Of a stretch of 48,205 bases of DNA, positions 41,341 to 48,205 are shown in pieces (the stretch's first letter is position 1; each line of letters begins with the position of its first letter). This stretch comes from Desulfobacterales bacterium (GTDB lineage Bacteria > Desulfobacterota > Desulfobacteria > Desulfobacterales > UBA11574). The position numbers were made by a program, and so were the translations under genes. The stretch is from contig JAQYVT010000012.1 of NCBI GenBank assembly GCA_030145345.1, forward strand, positions 1 through 48,205, written 5' to 3'. Under the pieces are notes generated by a model. That model made no database searches. It was given only the letters and a program-made list of their open reading frames with translations, and was not told the DNA's origin.

Positions 41341-41802
41341 ATGAAAACGCTCAATTCGGGAGACGAGGCCCCCCGGTTTGATCTTAAAGATCAGAATGGT
41401 CAGAATGTGGATTTTTCCGATTTTGCTGGGAAGAAACTGTTTCTTTATTTCTATCCCAAGGCCAACACCTCCGGTTGAGCTGCACAGGCAAACAATGTGC
41501 GGGACGCACTGGAGGAACTAGAAGGCAAAAACATCGCCGTCATAGGCATCAGTCCGGATACGCCTGAAACACAGAAAAAATTTGATGACAAGTATAACCT
41601 GGGCTTTAATCTGCTGTCCGATCCGGATCATAAAGTTGCAGAGGCTTATGGCGTTTGGGGGGAGAAAAAGATGTACGGTAAAACCTTTATGGGAATCGTT
41701 CGTTCATCTTTTCTCATTGATGAAAATGGAAACATCGAAAATGCCTGGTACAAGATCAGCCCCAAGAATACGGTTCCCGAGCTGATGAAGGTACTGGAAT
41801 AA
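41341..41802 (+). CDS. bcp: Bcp/PrxQ-type peroxiredoxin, probable selenoprotein
   Basis: 153 residues when the in-frame TGA at 41476-41478 (codon 46) is read as selenocysteine. Upstream sequence MKTLNSGDEAPRFDLKDQNG and LFLYFYPKANTSG matches the Bcp family, and downstream AAQANNVRDAL, IAVIGISPDTPETQKKFDDK and SSFLIDENGNIENAWYKI completes it. Homologues have TPGCT at this place, with Cys as the peroxide-reducing residue, so the TGA falls exactly on the catalytic position. There is no other Cys at all: the usual resolving Cys five residues later is Asn. The enzyme would reduce peroxides with an external thiol or thioredoxin. AAAGGAG precedes the ATG. Reading the TGA as a stop would leave two useless halves. 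Confidence 0.85.
41497..41509 (+). promoter_or_regulatory. Candidate bacterial SECIS hairpin in bcp
   Basis: GTGC (41497-41500) and GCAC (41506-41509) enclose the loop GGGAC, which starts with GG 22 bases after the TGA. This fits the bacterial SECIS pattern of a short stem, a small loop with G at its first two positions and a distance of 16-37 bases. A competing hairpin, GCACA with TGTGC at 41482-41500 and loop GGCAAACAA, is closer to the TGA than usual. Confidence 0.5.
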
Positions 41803-42129
41803 AAAATTTTTCACCCTTCTTGATTTTGAATCCCGCTAAACGCGGAAAACATTTTTCAAAGGTCTTTCAGAGAAAAGAAATGTGATTCGGTCAAGCCGTC
41901 CAAAAGTAAAAATGAGTTTATTTTTATGCGGATACGGTCTGATTCCGGATGGTGTATGAAATCTTTCATATGAGAAAAAGATTCCAGCATCCTGCCTCGA
42001 ATCCGGGGCACCCTCGACGTTTGCTCAACTAGGGTAAAAGCGAAAGTTCAAAAGCGTTTTTGTGGTTTGAAGCAGGCAATGACGGTATAAAAAATCGATG
42101 GATAATCATCAAGGATTGTGAGGTCAGGC
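41803..42129. other. Intergenic region between bcp and the DUF523/DUF1722 gene
   Basis: No gene is supported over 327 bases. A short palindrome TATGAAA-TC-TTTCATA lies at 41955-41970. AT-rich sequence follows; a promoter for the next gene probably lies here but no clear hexamers were found. Confidence 0.35.
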
Positions 42130-43080
42130 ATGAGCGAAAAAATAAAACTTGGCATCAGCGCGTGTTTATTGGGCGAGCAGGTCCGCTGGAACGGCGGGCA
42201 TGCAAGGGACCGATACCTGACCGACATACTCGGTCAATACGTGGAATATGTTCCGGTGTGCCCTGAAGTGGAATGCGGGATGGGCGTTCCCCGGGAGACC
42301 TTGCGTCTTGTGGGGGATCCGGACAACCCGAATCTGGTTACTTCTAAAACAAATATCGACCATACTCAGAGGATGACCGAATGGGCACGGAAAAGAATTG
42401 AAGAACTGGAAAAAGAAAATCTCTGCGGATTTGTTTTTAAAAAAAACTCTCCAAGCAGCGGTTTGTTTAGAGTTCCGGTTAAAAATTTCAAAGGAATGCC
42501 CCAGAAAAAAGGGCAGGGCATATTTGCCCGTGCGTTTACGGAGCACTTTCCGTTGGTTCCGGTGGAAGAAGAGGGCCGGCTGCATGATTCCAAACTCAGA
42601 GAGACCTTTATTGAGCAGATTTTTACCTTGATGCGGTGGCGGGAAACGCTATCCAGAAAGAAAAGCATGGGAAGTCTGATCGATTTTCATACCCGGCACA
42701 AGCTGCTGATTATGTCGCACAGTCCCAACCATTCGCGGATGATGGGTAAGCTGGTTGCCCAAGGTAAAGCACTGCTCATGGAGGATTTGTTTGCCCAATA
42801 CGAGATCCTGTTGATGGCGGCTTTGGGAATGAAAACCACTCTGAAGAAGAATGTCAACGTACTGCAACATATCATGGGATATTTTAAAAGGCAGCTGTCC
42901 CCGGACGAGAAGCAGGAACTGCTCGAGATCATCGAGCAGTACAGGCAGGAACATGTTCCCTTGATCGTGCCGGTGACCCTGCTCAACCATTATGTGCGAA
43001 AATACAAACAGCCGTATCTGGCGCAACAGGTCTATTCAAACCCGCATCCTATTGCACTGAAGCTGCGCAATCATGTATAA
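42130..43080 (+). CDS. DUF523 and DUF1722 domain protein
   Basis: 316 residues. The N-terminal DUF523 domain (about 1-155) starts KLGISACLLGEQVRWNGGHA, with VPVCPEVECGMGVPRETLRL and FVFKKNSPSSGLFRV, which supply conserved Cys. The C-terminal DUF1722 domain (about 190-310) has HKLLIMSHSPNHSRMMGKLV and VPLIVPVTLLNHYVRKYKQP. Fusions of this kind sit beside class II or class I photolyase genes in many bacteria, as here; the function is unknown, perhaps DNA or nucleoside repair. ATG 42130 is chosen with GAGGT upstream; GTG 42118 is an alternative. Confidence 0.88.
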   Translation: MSEKIKLGISACLLGEQVRWNGGHARDRYLTDILGQYVEYVPVCPEVECGMGVPRETLRLVGDPDNPNLVTSKTNIDHTQRMTEWARKRIEELEKENLCGFVFKKNSPSSGLFRVPVKNFKGMPQKKGQGIFARAFTEHFPLVPVEEEGRLHDSKLRETFIEQIFTLMRWRETLSRKKSMGSLIDFHTRHKLLIMSHSPNHSRMMGKLVAQGKALLMEDLFAQYEILLMAALGMKTTLKKNVNVLQHIMGYFKRQLSPDEKQELLEIIEQYRQEHVPLIVPVTLLNHYVRKYKQPYLAQQVYSNPHPIALKLRNHV

Positions 43081-43203
43081 CCTGAATCTTGAACGAGTTG
43101 GAGGCTTCCATCTACTGCGTTATTAAGGGCTCGCAATAGTCGACTATGGCTTCGCCCTTAAATGCCTTACATATGAAAGCCTCAAGCTCGTGAAAAATTC
43201 AGG
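43081..43203. repeat. 123-base palindromic element
   Basis: Starts directly after the preceding stop. Arms of about 27 bases (43081-43107 and 43177-43203, CCTGAAT... with ...ATTCAGG) pair well, and inner arms AAGGGC and GCCCTT enclose a loop near 43130-43150. Same size class as the elements at 11435 and 12995, so it is probably one of the window's MITE-like repeats. Confidence 0.72.
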
Positions 43204-43224
43204 TAGGGATATAAGGTGATTTCA

Positions 43225-44763
43225 ATGAAAGACGACAAACCGATTCTGGTTGCCGGTGCCACCGGCTATGTGGGCGGACGGTTGATTCCAGCCCTGCTTG
43301 AAGCAGGCTACACCGTGCGCGCCATGGGCAGGTCTCTTGAGAAATTGGCCTGTCGTCCATGGGGTCGTCATCCAAAAGTGGAACTGGCCAAAGGAGATGT
43401 TCTTGACAGGGAATCCCTGGAAACGGCCCTGTCAGGCTGTGGGGCGGCATATTACCTGGTCCATTCCATGATCGCCCAGAAACAAAAATTTGTTGAAGCC
43501 GACCGCAAGGCCGCTCAAAACATGGTATCGGCAGCCGAATCCGCAGGTATTGATCGGATCATCTACCTGGGGGGTCTTGCAGAAAAAAAAGACGGCCGGT
43601 TAAGCAAGCATTTGCGTTCCCGAATCGAGGTCGCAGATATCCTTCAATCCGGCAGCGTGCCGGTGACCGATTTGCGGGCGCCCATGATTCTGGGATCCGG
43701 CAGTGCTTCATTTGAAATTTTGCGGTACCTGGTAGAACGTCTTCCGGTGATGATCACACCGCGCTGGGTGGGATCCTTGAACCAGCCGATTGCCATCCGA
43801 AACGTTGTCAACTATCTGGTCGGCTCTCTCGAACACCATGAAACCATCGGCCAAACCTATGATATCGGGGGCCCGGATGTGCTGGCTTACCGGGATTTGC
43901 TGGATATTTATGCCCAGGAAGCAAAATTGGCCAAGCGATGGATCTTTCCGGTTCCCGTGCTCACACCCACCCTCAGTGCTTACTGGATACATCTCGTCAG
44001 TCCCGTGCCCCATTCCATTGCGTTGCCGTTGACCGAAGGCTTGAGCAGCAATGCCGTATGTTCAGACAAACGTATTCTATCGATTATCCCCCAAAAATTG
44101 CTCAGTCCCAGGGAGGCGATTCGAACGGCGCTGGATAAAATCATCGAGGAGCAGGTGGACACCTGCTGGGCCGATGCCGGAGAAATCTTAGCACCGGAAT
44201 GGGCCCACTGCGGCGATGCGGATTGGGCCGGCGGCACCATTATGCAATGCGGATATCGGGCTCGAATAAACGCTTCATTGGAGGATGTCTGGCGTCCCAT
44301 TAGCAGGATCGGCGGTCATGAAGGGTATTATTACGCCGACAGTTTGTGGGGGTTGCGCGGTCTGCTGGATCGATTGGTTGGCGGTGTTGGATTGCGTCGA
44401 GGTCGGCGTCACACAACCGAACTGCGGGTTGGAGACGCCCTGGATTTTTGGCGAGTACTGGATGTCGCGCCCAAGGAGAGACTGGTTCTACTGGCTGAAA
44501 TGAAGGTTCCCGGCGAAGCCCTGCTGGAATTTAAAATCGATTCAATGGGAGAACAGTCCACGGAGTTGCAGATGCTGTCCCGTTTTTTGCCCAAAGGATT
44601 GGGGGGGATACTCTACTGGTACACGCTCTATCCGTTTCATGAAAAGATTTTTTTTGGAATGCTCAAAGGAATTGCCAAGGCAATTGAAAAACCCATTGTA
44701 TCCGGCCCCGAGCGTTTTACGCCAAGACTTCACGGGTCGTGTGCATTGCCCTCAGGATTATAG
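43225..44763 (+). CDS. SDR-family NAD(P)-binding protein with C-terminal DUF2867
   Basis: 512 residues. The N-terminal Rossmann domain has GATGYVGGRLIPALLEAGY near 11-29, GDVLDRESLETALSG and the NmrA-like VHSMIAQKQKFVEADRKAAQ. Residues about 345-510 are DUF2867, related to SRPBCC/START-like ligand-binding domains, with DSLWGLRGLLDRLVGGVGLR and RFLPKGLGGILYWYTLYPFH. This fusion is typical of photolyase and stress clusters. A start at 43225 has AAGGTG eight bases upstream. It precedes the photolyase by 137 bases. Confidence 0.88.
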   Translation: MKDDKPILVAGATGYVGGRLIPALLEAGYTVRAMGRSLEKLACRPWGRHPKVELAKGDVLDRESLETALSGCGAAYYLVHSMIAQKQKFVEADRKAAQNMVSAAESAGIDRIIYLGGLAEKKDGRLSKHLRSRIEVADILQSGSVPVTDLRAPMILGSGSASFEILRYLVERLPVMITPRWVGSLNQPIAIRNVVNYLVGSLEHHETIGQTYDIGGPDVLAYRDLLDIYAQEAKLAKRWIFPVPVLTPTLSAYWIHLVSPVPHSIALPLTEGLSSNAVCSDKRILSIIPQKLLSPREAIRTALDKIIEEQVDTCWADAGEILAPEWAHCGDADWAGGTIMQCGYRARINASLEDVWRPISRIGGHEGYYYADSLWGLRGLLDRLVGGVGLRRGRRHTTELRVGDALDFWRVLDVAPKERLVLLAEMKVPGEALLEFKIDSMGEQSTELQMLSRFLPKGLGGILYWYTLYPFHEKIFFGMLKGIAKAIEKPIVSGPERFTPRLHGSCALPSGL

Positions 44764-44819
44764 GTCTCAGAATAGGGTCCATTCCACCGACACGTATGGC
44801 TTCACAGAAAATACACCTC

Positions 44820-44843
44820 GATGACTCAAATACTCGAGTCATC
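44820..44843. other. Hairpin before the photolyase gene
   Basis: GATGACTC (44820-44827) and GAGTCATC (44836-44843) pair with an eight-base loop. It lies between the SDR stop and the photolyase ATG, and could be a regulatory or attenuating structure. No T-tract follows. Confidence 0.4.
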
Positions 44844-44900
44844 AAGATGGATGAAAAAGACCCGTAAATAAGGGCCAAAACACACGTCATCAAATCACAG

Positions 44901-46301
44901 ATGATCCAATACCCCAACATCCAGGACGCGCGTATTCAGCCATTAAACGATTTTGATGTCCGTTTCGACGCAGATTACGTGTTGTACTGGATGCAGCAAG
45001 CCCAGCGGGCGGAATACAATCACGCACTGGAATTTGCGGTTCAGCAGGCCAATGACCTCGGATTGGGCGTTGTGGTGGTATTGGGTCTCACCGACGATTA
45101 TCCGGAGGCAAACTTACGGCATTATACGTTTTTGTTGGAGGGTTTAACAGAAACTCGAACGTTGCTTGCAAAGCGTGGTATCAAAATGGCGGTTCGTCGG
45201 GGATCGCCGCCGGATGTGGCCTTGGAATTGGGTCAAAACGCCGCGATGATCGTCTGCGATTGCGGCTATCTCAAGCACCAAAGAATCTGGCGGGATCAGG
45301 TGGCCCGCAAGGCGGATTGCCGCGTTGTACAGGTGGAATCCGATGTGATCGTTCCCCTGGCGGTGGTCTCTAAAAAAGCCGAATATGCCGCCCGAACCAT
45401 TCGGCCCAAGATACAAAAGCATCTTGACGATTATCTGATCGAATTGAAGCCGATCAAGGTTCAAAATTCCACCGTGAATATTTCCCTTGATGGTCTTGAT
45501 TTGAAACGGCCGGCGGATATTTTAGCCGGCATGCAAATTGATCGAAAAGTTATTGCTGTATCTCAATTCTACACGGGCGGAACTTCCCGGGCAAAAAAAC
45601 TCTTTGATGACTTTATTCGGTCAAGATTGACCCGGTATCAAAGAAATCATAACCAGCCCCAGACCGACGACATCTCCCACATGAGCATGTACTTGCATTT
45701 CGGTCAGATTTCACCCCTGTATCTGGCCCTGCAAATCAAGAAAGCAGATCGGCCGATGGAACCCGCTAAAGATGCTTTTTTAGAAGAACTGATTGTGCGC
45801 CGTGAACTGGCAGCCAATTTTGTTTATTACAATACCCAATACGATAGCTATCAGTGCCTGCCGGATTGGGCCCGGCGCACACTGTCGGAGCATCGAAAAG
45901 ACCGGCGAACGTATACCTATAGCCGCCGAAAATTGGAGAATGCCAAGACCCATGATCCCTATTGGAACGCTGCCATGGAGGAGATGAAGTACACCGGATT
46001 CATGCACAACTACATGCGCATGTACTGGGGCAAAAAAATATTGGAGTGGTCGTCCTCACCGGAAGCAGCGTTCCGCACCACCTTGGAAATTAATAATAAA
46101 TATTTTCTGGACGGCCGCGATTCGAATTCCTATGCCGGCGTTGCATGGATTTACGGCATGCATGATCGTGCCTGGCCCGAGCGGGCGATTTACGGAAAAA
46201 TACGCTGTATGATGGCGTCGGGGTTGGAACGCAAATGCGATATCCAGGGGTATGTGGACAAAGTCAAGACCTACGTTCGAAAAGCCGAATATACGATGTA
46301 A
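44901..46301 (+). CDS. phr: Class II cyclobutane pyrimidine dimer photolyase
   Basis: 466 residues. The N-terminal photolyase alpha/beta domain includes VLYWMQQAQRAEYNHALEFA and GLGVVVVLGLTDDYPEANLR. The FAD domain has TRYQRNHNQPQTDDISHMSM (class II pattern), YLHFGQISPLYLALQI, ELIVRRELAANFVYYN and the signature MRMYWGKKILEWSSSPE, with NNKYFLDGRDSNSYAGVAWI then HDRAWPERAIYGKIR. These features are those of class II enzymes like Methanosarcina PhrII. It repairs UV dimers using light and reduced FAD, an unexpected capacity in a likely anaerobe. No nearby factor controls it. Confidence 0.93.
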   Translation: MIQYPNIQDARIQPLNDFDVRFDADYVLYWMQQAQRAEYNHALEFAVQQANDLGLGVVVVLGLTDDYPEANLRHYTFLLEGLTETRTLLAKRGIKMAVRRGSPPDVALELGQNAAMIVCDCGYLKHQRIWRDQVARKADCRVVQVESDVIVPLAVVSKKAEYAARTIRPKIQKHLDDYLIELKPIKVQNSTVNISLDGLDLKRPADILAGMQIDRKVIAVSQFYTGGTSRAKKLFDDFIRSRLTRYQRNHNQPQTDDISHMSMYLHFGQISPLYLALQIKKADRPMEPAKDAFLEELIVRRELAANFVYYNTQYDSYQCLPDWARRTLSEHRKDRRTYTYSRRKLENAKTHDPYWNAAMEEMKYTGFMHNYMRMYWGKKILEWSSSPEAAFRTTLEINNKYFLDGRDSNSYAGVAWIYGMHDRAWPERAIYGKIRCMMASGLERKCDIQGYVDKVKTYVRKAEYTM

Positions 46302-46478
46302 CCCGCCCAAATCAAGTATTGCAAGACGGATTGTCAGACGTCGGCCCAAACGTATTGGCCATGTTATTTGCCCAATGGGAAAGCCCGCCGGAGGCGGACA
46401 AGCCGATGGTGCTGCAACTCCTGCCCTGTGAAATGCGAACTTTATTTCACCGGGGCAGCACCCGCGACGTCTGCAACA

Positions 46479-47069
46479 TTAGGGTTTATTTTCAAAAATC
46501 TGCATATAAAAGTGCTCACCCACTGGTATGGTATTCATGGGGGCCAAGGGAATTATGTCCTTTAGCTCGTCGGGAGAAAACCTTATTTTCAAGGGCGGCC
46601 CGAATGGGGTCTCTTTCTTTTCTATTTCAACAATTGCCAACAGCGCAGTCGGTTTGAGAAGGCGTTTGACTTCCTGTAAAAAGTTCTGCATTTGCTCTTT
46701 GGAAAACCCGTGAATCACTGCCGATACATAAATAAGGTCCACAGATGCCGGTTCGAAGGGGGTCTGCGTCGTTATATCGCCTTCCATCGCCTCGATATTG
46801 GTTCCCAGAATTTCTTTTTTGAGAGCATCTATAACGTATTTATCGGGGTCCAGTGAATACACTTTCCCGGATTGGGTGACCGCATTTGAAAACACCTTGG
46901 ACATATATCCATTGCCGCAACCCGCATCGAGGACGGTTTGTCCGGCCTGAATATTCAGTGCATTCAATATCAGCTCCTTGTCCAAACGGTCTTCTGTGGA
47001 CTTTCCTCTATGGTTGTGTTTTTCTTCCATTGAGGTATCATTTTTCGCCGCTTCGGCTTCTTCACACAT
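46479..47069 (-). CDS. Class I SAM-dependent methyltransferase
   Basis: 196 residues of the Methyltransf_25/UbiE-like group. Motif I TVLDAGCGNGYMSKVFSNAV is at about 44-63, acidic loop YSLDPDKYVIDALKKEI, and post-II VDLIYVSAVIHGFS. The substrate is unknown, though the shape suggests a small molecule or metal methylation. AAAGGA seven bases upstream supports the ATG at 47069. It converges with the photolyase gene. Confidence 0.82.
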   Translation of the reverse strand: MCEEAEAAKNDTSMEEKHNHRGKSTEDRLDKELILNALNIQAGQTVLDAGCGNGYMSKVFSNAVTQSGKVYSLDPDKYVIDALKKEILGTNIEAMEGDITTQTPFEPASVDLIYVSAVIHGFSKEQMQNFLQEVKRLLKPTALLAIVEIEKKETPFGPPLKIRFSPDELKDIIPLAPMNTIPVGEHFYMQIFENKP

Positions 47070-47518
47070 TCTTGATTTCCTTTTACAAAGTTATTCGTGG
47101 TTCACTTTCAGCTTGAATTCACCCCTCAATCAGTATCTGAAGAGCGGGTGGAATTGCTTCGGCAAGACCGAAGTCGCCGCAGGCTTCAAAGCGATCAACT
47201 ATTGGATCATCCGCCGTGGGTGACCCCCGTTTTGCCCGGATTTTTTTGATCAGCTCCCTGGCTCCCTGGCTCCCGACCCCTGACCGCTGACCGCTGACCG
47301 CTGATCCCCGCCCCTGACGCCTAACTTCCTACACGCTTAAATCAAATCCTGTTTAAATGCAACAAGCATACCAGAAACTAAACCTCTGATATCGTTGTGA
47401 ATAAAAATTATAAGGTAACTTTCATGCACATTTTTTTGTGCGACGCGCACAGTTTTATGTGCAAAAAAGGAGCGGTTGTTTATTTTAACAGACGGCGGTG
47501 GCTTTAGAAACTGATTAC
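47070..47518. repeat. Intergenic region with tandem repeats and a nested hairpin
   Basis: From 47253 there are two GCTCCCTG units, then three tandem TGACCGC units (47281-47301) and a partial fourth. At 47425-47463 the arms TGCACAT and ATGTGCA enclose an inner hairpin GTGCG with CGCAC. No gene is supported. The hairpin may be subterminal sequence of the adjacent IS remnant. Confidence 0.5.
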
Positions 47519-48205
47519 TCAAGTTTCGCACCCTCTACCCAATGTTGAGTGACGTTCGGTTTCATTTAAGTAACTGATCAAACTGTAGCGCATAAAGCTG
47601 GCGGTAGTCGAAAACACCTGAGCGTTAAAACTATTGCTTTGACCTTTGCCAAGACCAAGCAGTTGGTTGAATTCTTTGAAGCAGTCCTCTACGGGTCAGC
47701 GTTTAATATACTTCTTGATGATAGATGAAGCATGCAGACGGGTATCGGTCGATAGAAAAGCATCCCCTTTGGACGCTTTGGTTTTCTTTTTTTCTTTGGG
47801 GTTTTCTTTTTTGGGTTCACGATATCCCTTGGCAAACACGATAACAGATTCTTGATCACAATCGGGTAGTTTTACGGTTACTCGTTTTAGCACAAGACCT
47901 GTTTTGTTATCTTTTTAAGCTGAGATTTAACCTTTTGGTAAAGCTCAGAGAACCGATAGCGTTTGCCGCGATAGTTATATTTGCTCGGATTTTCCTTGAG
48001 CCGACAAATGACAGGTAGATCATCTTTGATAGCACGTACTTTTTTGATCATCGCCGGCCAAGCATACCCGCTATCAAACAAAACGTTTCCGGATGTAAAG
48101 CCATTATCAATAGTACGTTCGATCATCATCACTGCCAGATCTGATATTGGTTTCTGCAGGCAACAGTATTATATTCGCTTTTCTGTTTGTCATCGTCCAG
48201 CATAA
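47519..48205 (-). pseudogene. Decayed IS4-type transposase, running off the window end
   Basis: The minus strand encodes a DDE transposase in broken pieces. SGNVLFDSGYAWPAMIKKVR and DLPVICRLKENPSKYNYRGK are followed, after a frame shift near 47890, by KRVTVKLPDCDQESVIVFAK, then SSIIKKYIKR, a TGA stop, and PVEDCFKEFNQLLGLGKGQS. In intact relatives the stop position is Trp in RWPVE (the Glu of the DDE triad), so TGG has become TGA. Another frame break lies near 48140. The 5' part continues beyond the window. It cannot produce an active transposase as shown. Confidence 0.75.

Noticed and set aside
46235-46657. 140-residue open frame on the + strand overlapping the photolyase end and the methyltransferase
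   Set aside because: It overlaps two genes with clear families, has no ribosome binding site and no recognisable domain; it is a shadow frame.
47337-47531. 64-residue frame before the transposase remnant
   Set aside because: It spans the nested hairpin and the transposase stop and shows no family resemblance.
47698-47700. TGA in the transposase considered as possible selenocysteine
   Set aside because: Homologues have Trp there, the gene has other frame breaks, and no SECIS-like structure follows, so it is decay.
1-48205. tRNA, rRNA or CRISPR arrays
   Set aside because: No tRNA cloverleaf, rRNA-like conserved stretch or regularly spaced identical repeats with unique spacers was seen; the repeats present are palindromic or short tandem units.

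Overview
The window looks like chromosomal DNA of a sulfate-reducing-type bacterium of the Desulfobacterota, probably Desulfobacterales. The evidence is the gene content (a deltaproteobacterial-style type II secretion operon, a dicluster ferredoxin, RNase J with FtsK and PlsC, a probable selenocysteine-containing peroxiredoxin), the moderate GC content, and many short palindromic intergenic repeats. This placement is an inference; there is no rRNA or other marker gene to confirm it.

Region 1 (about 200-11430, + strand) is a type II secretion system in the order gspH-I-J-K, then gspL-M-N-C, gspD and gspE. gspF and gspG are not here and would be expected just before the window. A perfect TTGACA-N17-TATAAT promoter lies in front of gspL, so the operon probably has an internal transcription unit. 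Region 2 (11628-16248, + strand) has an exported YidD-like protein translationally coupled to a TPR/membrane protein. After it come three overlapping genes: a tRNA-queuosine mannosyltransferase-like (DUF3524) glycosyltransferase, a GT4 glycosyltransferase and a class I methyltransferase. Region 3 (16555-22181, - strand) is plsC-rnj-ftsK-methyltransferase, preceded by a small unknown gene. Region 4 (22299-27455) holds an M48/Ste24 protease and a ferredoxin enclosed by two inverted copies of a roughly 210-base repeat, then a shortened four-helix-bundle gene, a CpaE/MinD-like ATPase and an Slp-type lipoprotein.

Region 5 (27683-46301) is the most unusual part. It gathers genes that in aerobic, light-exposed proteobacteria belong to photo-oxidative or light-induced stress and membrane-lipid-modification regulons: a patatin-like protein, DUF1499, DUF2177, a chalcone-isomerase-like protein, a GPH-type transporter, DUF1295, a cyclopropane-fatty-acid-synthase-like methyltransferase, DUF1365, an FAD amine-oxidase-like protein, DUF523/DUF1722, an SDR-DUF2867 protein and a class II photolyase. 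Embedded in it are a CIO-type cytochrome bd oxidase with a 38-residue DUF2474 subunit and a Bcp peroxiredoxin whose catalytic residue is encoded by an in-frame TGA, probably selenocysteine. Together these read as an oxygen, peroxide and light defence island in an anaerobe. No regulator gene is present in the window, but palindromic operator candidates lie upstream of two of the operons. The window ends with a methyltransferase and a decayed IS4-type transposase.

Several intergenic regions carry 110-180 base palindromic, MITE-like elements of at least three families. No tRNA, rRNA or CRISPR array was seen.
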